A DNA stretch of 64,000 nt, taken from NCBI GenBank assembly GCA_036936605.1, contig JAUPFV010000005.1:157295195-157359194 (forward strand), read 5' to 3'. The stretch is from Limnanthes douglasii subsp. nivea. Its lineage: Eukaryota > Streptophyta > Magnoliopsida > Brassicales > Limnanthaceae. The notes below the pieces were generated by a model. That model did no database searches and was not told the DNA's origin. It worked only from the letters and a program-made list of their open reading frames with translations. A program made the position numbers and the translations under genes. Below, piece by piece: positions 33,451 to 44,223 of this stretch (its first letter is position 1; every line of letters begins with the position of its first letter).

Positions 33451-33934
33451 ATATTGACGGGGTTTCTCGACATCAATTATTTCAAAATGGAAACTGATGA
33501 CGGCCTACCTGGTTGACATTAATTTTAATTGTACACGGTTCAATGTTTTAATAAGTAGCCATATAAAACTAATGTCGGCCAACCCCATCGACACCAGTTG
33601 TTATGCAAGAAAAATAATAAAAAATTCAACTAAATTTTTATTGTTTTTAATGTTAAACATCTGATATCGATCAACACCATCGTCATTAAGTATTTAAATT
33701 TTTTTCAAGAAAAACACCTAATTTCGACAAGGTAGGTCGACATGAGGTGTTTTTTCTTAAAAATTACACATTTACTGTAATGTTAATTTAACAAAAAATT
33801 AAACACCTAATATCGACCAACCCCGTCGACATTAGGTATTTTGCTAGAAAAATATAATGTCTCAACTATAATGCTAGTATTTTTAAATGTTAGACACCTA
33901 ATGTTGACCCATCCTGTTGGGATTAGGTGTAAAA
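33451..33934. repeat. Array of seven quasi-palindromic ~38-bp units
   Basis: Units at about 33451-33480, 33491-33526, 33565-33602, 33655-33695, 33711-33754, 33801-33840 and 33891-33934. The left arm is like ACACCTAATRTCGACC and the right arm like GTCGACATTAGGTGT, around an ACCCC-like centre. Spacers are AT-rich and unrelated. Such clustered short motifs are typical of the subterminal regions of plant DNA transposons (CACTA type in particular); the assignment is inference. Confidence 0.75.
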
Positions 33935-34299
33935 CTATTTATTAATAAAAATTGTAAAAACAATTTAACTTAAATAACTAAAGTTATGGTTTTCTTAATG
34001 TTAAAGTTATATTTTTCAGACCTTTATCAATGTTGTTAGTTTTAAATATTTTGTAAATTGATAAAGTTATATCAAACTGAAGTTACAACAAAACGCTATT
34101 TTTAAGTAGATGTTTTTAGTATATGGTAGGGTCTGTCAGTATATGCTTTTGTTTTATTATTCTATGAAGTTTGATATATTTGTCAATACGACGGTATACT
34201 GGATTCATCTAGCCAATACTATATTCGCATGCATATTATTTCCAACCATGATGAATGAGAGGTAACAATACGTTCAGATTGAGCATAACCTATTAAATG

Positions 34300-36500
34300 A
34301 ATATTCACAATATTATAAAACTAAATCTTGGTATGAAAGTATTATACCAACTTAATTCAAAAAACATATACGTTAATAAAATGATTCTCGCTCACATGAG
34401 AAATGCAAACCTATTTTTTCATGTGATAGACATCAGTGGAACATCTTTGACAGGTAAACATGTCAATGAGGCTCGTAGCAGAATTAAACACACGCTGCAT
34501 TTAACTATATTCATAACAAAACAATTATTAGGAATTTCTATCCAGTTCTCGAAACCTACAATTATATTAAATCATTCAAGCCTCTTTGGTTCTTCATATA
34601 CTTTTGTGTGGTTATCGAAAACAACGTCATACAATACGAAATGATTATGGTCATTAGTTATCCCCTCAAAGAAGGTCATGTTTATTGATTTTCATACAAA
34701 AAGTGGGTTATAACCCCTAAATCTACAATAACCATTATGTTGTGTATCTGTTAACTTAAAAATAAATGAAATTATAAACGGGGGAAGATGTTTGAGAAAC
34801 ACCAACCATTCTTTAATTTCTTAGCTTCTTCCTTAACTTTTTGTTGTTTAGGTGACTTAGCGGGTTTAGATGTTTTAAACGATGTACAATGAGGGTGTGC
34901 TCTTGCTATCCATTTCTTCGATGATATGTTCAAAATGTGATTTATCCTGTTCCGTCGAACTACCGTTAGCATTTTTCGCACATCCTTTCATTTTTACTTG
35001 TTCTTTAGGGGGAATAATTTGGGTATTTTTTGGATTGAGTACTTAAAATAATTTTGATAAAATGTAAAACCTTCATTTTAGATTATACTCATGAACTAAA
35101 GTAGTCATTTTTAAGAGATTTTTATCCATATAATCATCTTTGTTGTATTCACAATTCGTAACAAATTTTATAGTTTTCCATCTTTTGTCGATTATTAAAT
35201 ACGTTCTAAAACGGCCTTATTATCAACATACCTGTCTCATAGGCAAATGACAACTCATGCATAGATTTAACAACATATCCATATTCTACTTAAGAAATAT
35301 CATTTTTAGTTTTTTGTATTCTTTTAACAAAAATTTAAGGCATGTTTTGCTGAGCAATAATCCAATCTCTTTGAATATGGAAATGTCGTATGCAAAACTA
35401 TAGAATTTCCTACGTTGCTCAAACAATGCTTCTATATTCATGTATGGCGTACCAAGAAAAGTTTAAAGTTTTATCTAAATTTGTTTAAAGTTTAGTTAAC
35501 TCGTCCCGACAAACCACTTCAATTATGAATGTGCACCTTCAAGACTAATAATAGTTAAAAGTATTCATTTGGTTACGTTACTTGTATACCACTTTTATAT
35601 ATAAGGATGAGTAAACTTATCGGTTAGTTTTCTTTTTTTCATAGTGCTCGACAAGATTAGTGTGTGCAAAAATATTTTTTATTGTATGCTTTGAGATAAA
35701 ATTCTTCAGCATCCTCCATCATCATAGGATAAATTTTATGTGTCGCATTCATTATCGTTATGTTCATATGTAACATGGAAGCATTTTACAAATTATGATT
35801 GAATTCCATAAGTAAGAAACTAGTTCGACATTGTTCATTCTTCGATTCGTTTTTTGTATTTGTAATAATATTATGGCTTATATGCCACTTGCATAACAAG
35901 TGTGTGGCTTCTGTAAATATCATGTTGATTTTACTTAATAACACCAATAGGTAAGGCACATTTATTTTTTTTCACGAGTAAGCAAAAAAGATCAATTGCC
36001 TAAAAGTAGTTGTCTAATTTTTACACATGTATAAAAATAAATGCGGTGCAATATGTTGAATTTTTTGACATAACCCCAACGATTTCAAATAGTGACATTA
36101 TGTACTTCATTTTTTATATGTACTATCCATGATTATAACTTATGAGAATATTTTTAGAAGGTCTATGAATGTCGAATGTGCATAAAAATATATATGTGAT
36201 TACTTCAACCCCTTCAGTTTTTGTCTAACGTCAGATGATGTAGTTGTTTTCTTCAATTTACCCAATCAAAATCGCATGTGTGTCTTACTGCACATCTCCA
36301 ACATATTATTTTTATGTATTCCATTATAAATATTACATATGTTTGAGATGTTTCTGCATTTCTAATTCATCAACCCAACAACAATTTCACGAGGACGGGA
36401 ACCAACCGTTGAAAATATTGTAACTAATTTTTCTTCATTTGTTGTCAATGTTCTCGCTCATGGACATTATTCATAGAATTTCACAACATCATTATTATGC
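34300..36500 (-). pseudogene. Decayed Mutator-like (MULE) transposase with an OTU-like remnant
   Basis: Translated piecewise on the minus strand with many frameshifts. Near 36112-36134: MDSTYK, followed by PLFEIVG-like and TYCTAFIFI-like segments (about 36000-36110) and FWAIDLFAY-like (about 35960-36000). At 35876-35903: HLLCKWHISHNI. These are, in order, the DxTY, MPLxEIVG, WAL and C-x2-H blocks of the MULE transposase domain. At 34713-34739 there is NGYCRFRG, resembling the D-G-N-C-G-F-R motif of OTU cysteine peptidases, which some plant MULE/FAR1-type proteins carry C-terminally. No TIRs were identified. Clearly inactive. Confidence 0.65.
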
Positions 36501-37600
36501 ATTTTGCATATAACTATTTAATTTTACTTCTAACAAAATAAGCTCTTAATGCAAAAAATACAATCATATTTTCTTATTTTCCGAGGTCTTCGCTTCACAT
36601 TAAGTTTAATAAAAAAATTCTATAAGGACTGGATATCTCGTAAGAAAATATTAACCTCGAGGTTCTCTCGGTATTCCCATCATCAAAATAATCTCATAAA
36701 CCAATTATTCGAAAAATATATTTTTTCGATTTTAACTATAACATAGTAAAGAGATGAAGTATATATCTTTGTTTGTAATTTTTGACACTCTCTTAAACTT
36801 GATTATATTGTTGATTATTCTATTTTGGAGATCTAATTCTTGTGGATGTTTTGTTAGAATTTGTACTTTTTTTAGTTTTCCAAAAATATATTAAATATGT
36901 AAATTATAATTAGGATTGTGAAATTTTAGATTAGTTGTTTATTAAATTTTTAAAACTACATAAAAATATAAACTTATTGAATAAACAAATGTACAATTTA
37001 TGAACAATAAATCTTTTGACTCAAATTTGAAATTATTTTTAGTAATTTTGGGATATTTTTTATGGGCACCGTTATACAAAATGTTTCTTTTATTTCAGTT
37101 CATTGTATACTTGATTTTATCTTTTATGTCTTTCTTTTATTTCGCTTTATCACTACTTTATATAGGTTTTGTAGGTATTTAATTTTTATTCTTCACTATT
37201 TGATAAATGTCAAAATCTTTTTGTTTGTTTCAGTATGAACATAAAAAGTCAAGAGAGTTCGAACTAATGCCAATGTTGAACTTCCTCTGCAGAGGCCAAA
37301 TTTGTGTCGAGTCTAAAACCAGCTCTAGCATAAGCATTCTCAGCTTCATTTTATAATTTTATTATTCAAACTAAAGCTCAACTCCAACTCCACCATTGGC
37401 AATATTAGATGTGTTCTTAACCTTTTTTATCAACGATATTTAAACTTCTTTGAATACCACATCTCTGCTAATTAAGTCCTCTCACTCTCAGATTCCAAAC
37501 ACCACATCATATATTATTTCACTCATTATAGATTACCGCGTAACAAACACTTTAGTGATCTTGGCTAAAGTTTTTTATGCTTCACGTATGCATAAACTGG
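36501..37600. other. AT-rich intergenic DNA
   Basis: A 60-codon hydrophobic frame at 37000-37182 is T-rich (Phe/Leu) and probably compositional. No gene supported. Confidence 0.5.
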
Positions 37601-38069
37601 TCGGTTCAGATATTGTTGGAAGCAATATTCCTACTAATCCCAATAATACCCGAAGGACTTCTTAGACAAACCAAATAGAATATAATAGGGGAATAGTAAT
37701 GGGAGTGGAACCATAAATCAATTGTCGGCTTAGTAGTTTTCCTACTGGGCCTGGGGGCTCATAGGGATGACCCGGTTATAAAATTTGACCCATAAGGCCC
37801 ATGGGTCAAGAAAATACAACTATAAATACTACAACCAACTTCATTAAGAGGGTTTGAATTTTTCTAGAGATATTAAATGCTAGTACACACCTCTTTTATC
37901 TCTCTACCTTCTACTTCGAAAGTTAATACTCTATTGATAAACTACCGAAAATACCCTCTGACTATAAATCATCCACACCAGATTGACAACCACAGTGGGA
38001 GTGTGAGGTACCTGAATATCTGTATTCAAAATTAGTGGGTAGAAATTGTACTTCATATACTATCTAAAC

Positions 38070-40441
38070 ATGGATCTTAACATACACGATGTTCAAACTC
38101 CTGAAGGTGAAGGTGTAAGGGAGAATAATGAGCATGCTATTGTCTCTCATGAAAATCACAACATAGATGAAAGACAATTCATGCAAGATGAACGTGATCA
38201 GCTCAGCGTCGAAATTGAAGATTTAAGGGCCCAAAAGAAAGATAAAAAGGCAATAAAAGAAACGTCCATATGTGGTGTGACTGTAGTTGACCATGGTGAC
38301 AATGGTATGTCTCTTAAAGTTCATGATATATCCAAAAATACACACGAGACTAAACAAGTTACAAATGTATCAGACTCATCAGATGATTCCTCCACTGATT
38401 CTGATTCTAACGAATATCAGTCGTCCAATAGTGAAGAGGACCGTCAAAAGAAGAAATTAAGACTGACTAAAAAATATTCAAGGAAGAAGGATATGAGAGG
38501 TAAATTGAAAAAGAATAAAAATCAAGGAAAAATAAAAGGTTCGGTAAATTATGGCATTGACAATCTGTTAAGTGATCAATTGTCTATTCAATCTGAACTA
38601 GGTATTTTTGCTACTCCTGATAAAGATACAATGTTCAGCCAAAGTCACAATTGGAAGCAGTTACCATTATCCTCAAAATATTGTATGGACATCTTCCCAA
38701 ATGATTTGATAGTTCCAAGATGGAGAAGTATGATGGAAGTAGAGAACCGGACAACCACCTTGGGCAGTTTAAAATTTTTATGATAAACTTTGATAACGAT
38801 GGCAAATTTTTGTGCACGGTTTTTTCATAAACCTTTAAAGAAAGTTCCCTGAAGTGGTATAACGGTCTCCCACTCGTGTCTATTAAATACGTTGATACGT
38901 TTAGGATGGTATTTAGGAGGCAATTTGTGGGAAGTAAGGAGCTCAAGGGAAATGATGATACCATTATCCATTGTTCCCACGAACCGAGTCGATTTGTGAA
39001 TACGAAGAATGGGTTAGCTGATTGTTTTGAACATGTGGCTATTGCCTCTTTAAGACAAGGATTGAATCCAAGTATGCTAGTTGACGTAGTAACTCGGAAA
39101 AATAAAATGACTTGGAGTGGGTTATTAAGTCAAGTTGCAAATCAGATTACGGTTGAAGAAACTAATAAATCTAGAGTACCATGTCAGAACAAGTCTGCCA
39201 CTACAGCATCAGCTCCACAAGCTACAACTCAATCCCAGTCCACTGTTAATTATAGGCCTAAGGAGTCCGGACAAAGATCGCATCAGCCCATGAAAAGTAA
39301 ATCTAATCAAAACCAACAAGCTAGACCCAAGAGGGGCCCGTGGGTTCAGCCTGAATGGTTTGCCGAACTAGGTGAAAGAATAGCTACCGTATATGATAAG
39401 ACTAGGAATGTTGTACACTTTAGAAGGCCAACCCCAATTCAGTCTCCTAGGGAGATTCGACACACTCGTTTCTGTAAGTACCACAATAATGCGGGTCATG
39501 ATATGCATGATTGTATAGCATTGAGACAATAAGTACAGAATATTATTGAAAGGGGAAATTTAAATGCCTTTGTTAAAAGACAAGGGGACAATGGACAAGA
39601 TAATATAACTCCCCAGCCTAGTAATAATACACATCGAACAACTAATCTAAGATAAAGTTTTGGGGCATTCATGCAAGAAGATAACATGGTGATTGTGGAA
39701 ATATTTGATGTAGATTCGAAATATCTTGACCCTGATCCAGATCGGAATCAAGTTGAGGTAATTGTGGATAAGTTACAACGGTTTTCGATTTGCGTAGCTT
39801 TTTTGAATCATTGACTACTTTGGGGGAGACACTGTGACAACACCCTCAAGTTTTTCTAAGAAAAGATATGTTAATAGTTTGACCACTCAGTTAGAAGAAA
39901 GGATGTCCACACATTTTTAGCAAAGCCCTGCTTCGTTTATTGTTTTTGATGAAGATGATTTGAGAAATATCGCAGGGCCACATAAAGATGATGTTGTAAT
40001 AGGAGCGTCTACTGGGGAAATGATATATGTTGTATCCTAATTGATACAAGCAGTTCGGCGAATATTTTTTTTTTACCACTTATAAGAAGATGAAGAATCC
40101 ACCAGTCATTCAACGTTCAATCAAAACTATTATAGGCTTTACGGGGAATTCTGTCGATGTTATCGGGGAGTTTGAAGATGAAGTATTGTTGGGTAAAGGA
40201 CCATTTAAAAAATAGTAAGGGTATTATTTATTGCGGTTGATTAGCCAACGTCATACAATGTTATATTCAGTAGATCTTGGCTCTTCGGGATGCATGCAGT
40301 AGCCTCCATTGTTCACTTGTATTTAAAGTATGTTGTGGGAGGTCAAGTAGGTATGACTGAAGCACTCAGAAAATAGCTCGTGAATGCTATGTTAATGCCC
40401 TTTCCTCAAAAACGTTAGAGGCAGGGAAAATTAATAAATCA
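38070..40441 (+). pseudogene. Element D gag-protease, inactivated
   Basis: Open from ATG 38070 for about 235 codons (charged N-terminus, Ser/Asp-rich linker, TPDKDTMFSQSHNWKQLPLS). A frameshift near 38700 precedes the gag core (FRRQFVGSKELKGNDDTIIH, FVNTKNGLADCFEHVAIASL), with a small deletion of the LKEYIS codons. Knuckle CKYHNNAGHDMHDC at about 39474-39515. TAA at 39530 replaces a Gln codon. The protease is read in pieces (about 39950-40260; DTSSSAN for DTGSSAN) with several stops. It reaches TCA TAT CAG TTA at 40439-40450, where A, B and C have TAG. Confidence 0.82.
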
Positions 40442-41592
40442 TATCAGTTATTGGAGCCTTCTGCCAATACAAGTGAAGTAGCTGATCCAAGGGAGGCTCC
40501 TAGGGCTGTAATTCGGGTTGAAGACATTGAAACTCATTTCCTGGTAAAAGGCGAACATGTTAGGGTCGGAGCCAAGTTACCTTTAAGGTTAAAACAATAT
40601 ATTTTTTATCTAACAATCTACATTTATTTGCATGGTGCAATAATGACGTGACAGGGGTGTCAGCCGATGTGATTAACCACAAACTATCAGTCTGATCCAA
40701 TGTTGGGCCAGTGGTAAATAAAATGAGGACTTTTCTAAAGATAAATCTGAAGTGATTGGGCAAGAGGTAGATCGGTTAACCAAGATGAGACATATAAAGG
40801 AATCTTAATACCCTTTATGGACAGCTAATCCATTATTAGTCAAGAAAAAGAATGCAAAATCGCGTATGTGTATTGACTTCACATATCTAAATCGCGTATG
40901 TGTATTGACTTCACATATCTAAATGGTAGATTCAACCTCGAGAAATAAGTTATTATCTTTTATGGATGTTTTTTCTGGCTATAATCAGATACGAATGAAT
41001 CCACATGATCAAGATCATACTACTTCTATTACTGATAGAGGGCTCCATTTCTATAAAGTGATGTCATTTGGATTAAAGAATGCTACAGCTACTTATCAAC
41101 GGTTGCTGAATAAGGAAGTTGTCAGTCAAAGTGGTAGAAATATAGAGCTTTACATAGATGACATAATGGTGAAAAGCCTAAAGGAAGAAGATCACATACC
41201 TGATCTCCAAGAAACTTTTTCTAACCTTGAGGGTATTAACTGGAAGTTAAATCCTAAGAAATGTACATTTAGAGTCCGATCTGGTAGGTTTTGAGTTAAT
41301 TATAAGTGAAAAAGGAATTCAGGCAGATCCAGATTAGTTAAACGCTTTATTAGCTATGGATCCACCTCGAAATACTAAAGAAGTCCAGATACCGACTCGA
41401 AGATTAGCTGATTTGAATCAGTTTATTTTGAGATCGTCGGACAAGTGCGCTCAGTTTTTCCAAGTCTTAAGGATTACAAAAGGTTTCAATTGGTCGCCAC
41501 AGTGTGATCATGATTTTCTTGAAATCAAAAATCATTTGTCTTCTCCCACGACATTGTTTAAGCCTATTCAGGGAAAGAGACTTTATATGTAG
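40442..41592 (+). pseudogene. Element D pol, RT and partial RNase H
   Basis: Continues in frame from protease without a stop at the gag-pol boundary (codon TAT). RT: a damaged finger region, then FMDVFSGYNQIRMNPHDQDHTT, LYIDDIMVKS (active site intact), DLQETFSNLEGINWKLNPKKC; then PRNTKEVQ and the beginning of the connection RNase H (FNWSPQCDHDFLEIKNHLSS, TTLFKPIQG). Several stops. Ends at 41592, fused to element E. A 32-bp tandem duplication lies at 40861-40924. Confidence 0.82.
40861..40924 (+). repeat. 32-bp perfect tandem duplication in element D RT
   Basis: Two identical 32-bp units (40861-40892, 40893-40924) encoding C-I-D-F-T. The second copy sits where about 16 codons (ACPKDLYPVPRIDQL region) are missing, and the sequence resumes at VDSTS. 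Confidence 0.95.
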
Positions 41593-41597
41593 TTCGG

Positions 41598-43077
41598 ATG
41601 GATCTGAATGCACATAATGTTCCACCTCCTGAGGTGGAAGTAGCATCAGAAAAAAAAAGTACACTGTTAAAGAGCGTGATCAGTTGAGGGCTGAGATAGA
41701 GGCATTGAGAGCGCTAAAAAATAGAGAAAGGAGTTAAAGAAAATATAATGCGTTGGTGCTTCACCATACTGACAATCCTGGAGAGAATGAATAGTCCCTA
41801 AACACTTATCTCATCTCCAATAAAACGCATTGATCTAAACATGTCGAGAGCTCCACTTCAGAATCATCCAGCAGCTCCTCTAATAATGTAGAGCTTGAAT
41901 ATTCAGTTTCATCCAGCACTGATGAAGGACGATTAAAAATGAAAATGAGAGTTACTAAAACTCATTCAAGAAAAAGGGATAGACATGACATGCTCAAAAA
42001 ACATCATGGGAAGATAAAGGGTTCAACTGATCAGCATATTGATCGCTTGCTGATTGATCATTTTGCTTTCCAGTCCGAACTAGGTATTTTTACTACTCCA
42101 AATGAGGATACTGTGTTTAGTCTTAGAAAAACATGGAGACAATCACCTTTTATCTGCAATAATACTCTCTGGATACCTTCCTAAAAGGTTTGACAGCTCT
42201 AAGATGGAAAAATATGACGGGAGCAAAGATCCGGACAACCATCTTGAGCAGTTTAAGAACTTTATGATAAACTTTGACAATGATGATAGACTGTTGTGTA
42301 GGGATTTCTCCCACACCTTCACGGGAAGTTCCCTCAAGTGGTATAATAGTCTCCCTCATGAATCTATAATTTTTTTTAACATATTTTGGGTTGCCTTCCG
42401 GAGGCAGTTCATTGGAAGCAAAAAGCTTAAGGGTAATGGGGATACCATCATCCATTGCGCTCAGGAGCCAAATGAGTCTCTAAAAGAGTACATCAACCGG
42501 TTTTTGAATACAAAGAATAGGGTAGCAAACTGCTTTGAACAAGTTGCAATTGCTTCTCTCAGACATGGTTTGAATCCGGGCAACTTAGTTGATTCTGTGA
42601 CTCGGAATAAGGCTATGACCTCGGGGGGGGGGGTGTTAAATCAAGTTGAAAAACATATTAATATTGAGGAAACAAAGAAATCCAGAGTGCCTCGCCAGAT
42701 TAAGTCCACTACTACATCAACTAATCAGTCATGTTACAGATCCAAGGAAACCGGACAGGGATCTAATCGGTCAAGGAATAATCATTCCAACCAGAACCAA
42801 AACCAGCAAGTTAGAAATAAAATGGGACCTTGGGTTCAACCTGAGTGGTTTTCTAAATTGGGAGAAAGCATGGCTACAATATATGAAAAAACTAGAAATG
42901 AAGTACGCTTTAGAAAGCCAGCGGCGTTACAGTCTCCCAGAGAAAACCGAAGTACTCGTTTCTGTAAGCACCATAATGACATTGGCCATGATACCCATGA
43001 TTGTATAGTCTTGAAGCAAGAAGTCCAGAATCTCATTGAAATGGGAAAATTGGGGGTTATGTTAAAAAACAAGGAGG
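41598..43077 (+). pseudogene. Element E gag fragment (Tat-type)
   Basis: Begins at ATG 41598 (MDLNAHNVPPPEVEVA), homologous to the gag start of C and D. The N-terminal part is frameshifted. From 42102 the frame is open: KRFDSSKMEKYDGSKDPDN, gag core (KWYNSLPHES, FRRQFIGSKKLKGNGDTIIH, YINRFLNTKN), an 11-G run at 42623-42633, and knuckle CKHHNDIGHDTHDC (about 42964-43005). At about 43078, after KLGVMLKNKEG, it passes without a frameshift into the gag of a different family (F). No LTR, protease or pol of E is present. Confidence 0.82.
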
Positions 43078-43620
43078 GAGTAGGTGAGTCCTTTAAAAGT
43101 TATATTAGATGTTTTGTTCATGCTATGAATGCCTTGCCAGACTTAGCGGAAAACATAGTGAGGCTTAACCGAAAGAGGGATCTTTATGCGGATCTCATCA
43201 AATTCCCAATGGAAAACATGGGAGATCTACTGGACCGAGCGGATACTTTCATCAGAGTTGATGATGTTCGAAAGGGTGGCTCACTGGACATGCATGGGTC
43301 GGATTTCAAAGAGTGGGGATCTGAACGGAAGATGCTTGAAGAAAAGCCTCAAACAGAACCCAACCGACGTCCTCAACACTTTGAAAATATACTATGTGTT
43401 TCACTCCTGTAACTGAGGTTGTTTCCGTTATATACGATCGAACGAGGGGGAGAACTAAGTACCAAACACCACGTGTGATGAGCGCCCCTATGTTCAAGCG
43501 ATCTAACCAATATTTTTGCGCTTTCATAACGACCATGGACATTCAACAGATGAGTGTTGGCAACTTCGGGAGGAAATCCAAAGGTTAATCGACAACGGGG
43601 AGCTAGTACAATTCATCAAG
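43078..43620 (+). pseudogene. Element F gag fragment
   Basis: From a different gypsy family than A-E. GESFKSYIRCFVHAMNALPD is the C-terminal third of a Retrotrans_gag domain, followed by DLLDRADTFIRVDDVRK, a basic linker, then a knuckle region with a one-base shift (NQYFCAF…GHST-like, about 43505-43560). The first 110 codons are in the same open frame as E gag (42102-43412). The N-terminal gag of F is absent. Confidence 0.75.
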
Positions 43621-44223
43621 CGCTCGCATCATGATCGCCGAGAGATGCTCGTTCACCCATTGAAGACAAGCCTAGGAATGAGGTAGAGGGAGATGTTAGT
43701 AAAAAACAATGGCTCATTACGATTTCAGGAGGGCATTCAGGAGTGTTAGAGATAACAGAGGCACCGTAGCACAGCAAAGTTGATAGGAAGGAGTCAGAGG
43801 TCGCCAATAGCTCCATAGTCGATCACAGTACCGCCCCATCCCTTTTTACCATATCCGGAGGAAATTCTGCGGCGTCCCAAGGAATCACCTCTAACAAGAG
43901 GTCGCCAATGCGCTGAGCCCGTATCATGCAATCATTGGGAGACCATGACTGCATAGAATAGAGGCAACGCCATGTACATTCAGCCAATGCGTGAAATATC
44001 CGGTGGGAAATTTCATCGGTATAATTCAAGGGAGCCAACGAATAACAAGAACTTGCTACACGGTTACAGTGGACCCATCCAAACCAATCTGATAGCAATC
44101 AAGCGGCGAGGGGGACCCCCGAAGCGAGAATCTTGGTACCACCCTCGCCTGACCCGGTCAATGACCTTCGCGAGATGAATCAATCAGTTGACACGATCTC
44201 AGAAGCAGTGGAGAAGCCAATAG
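43621..44223. other. Spacer between F gag and F RT; protease not recognisable
   Basis: The position where F should encode protease. I see no D-S/T-G motif on the plus strand, only fragments such as ISGG (about 43720 and 43840). A 91-codon open frame runs on the minus strand (43823-44098), rich in Trp and Cys and with no family I recognise. Locally GC-richer than flanking DNA. Confidence 0.4.

Larger units (their letters stand above)
37615..41592 (+). mobile_element. Tat-type gypsy element D, truncated in RNase H
   Basis: LTR-like end with TATA box (TATAAATAC, about 37827) and CATCCACACCA terminus at about 37981, then an altered primer site (TTGACAACCACAGTGGGAG, 37983-38001), gag-protease, RT and the first part of RNase H. 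At about 41592 it abuts the start of another gag (element E) with no LTR. The LTR start is a guess because no second copy exists. Confidence 0.75.

Noticed and set aside
33451..33934. CRISPR-like array
   Set aside because: Units are diverged, palindromic and irregularly spaced in a plant nuclear context; no cas genes.
34297..34644. 115-codon plus-strand frame
   Set aside because: It is opposite the OTU-like end of the decayed MULE and has no recognisable features of its own.
37000..37182. Hydrophobic 60-aa membrane-like peptide
   Set aside because: Composition follows T-rich DNA; no homologous pattern or regulatory context.
37450..37665. 71-codon frame before element D
   Set aside because: Runs into the presumed LTR of D; Ser/Thr/Ile composition without a domain.
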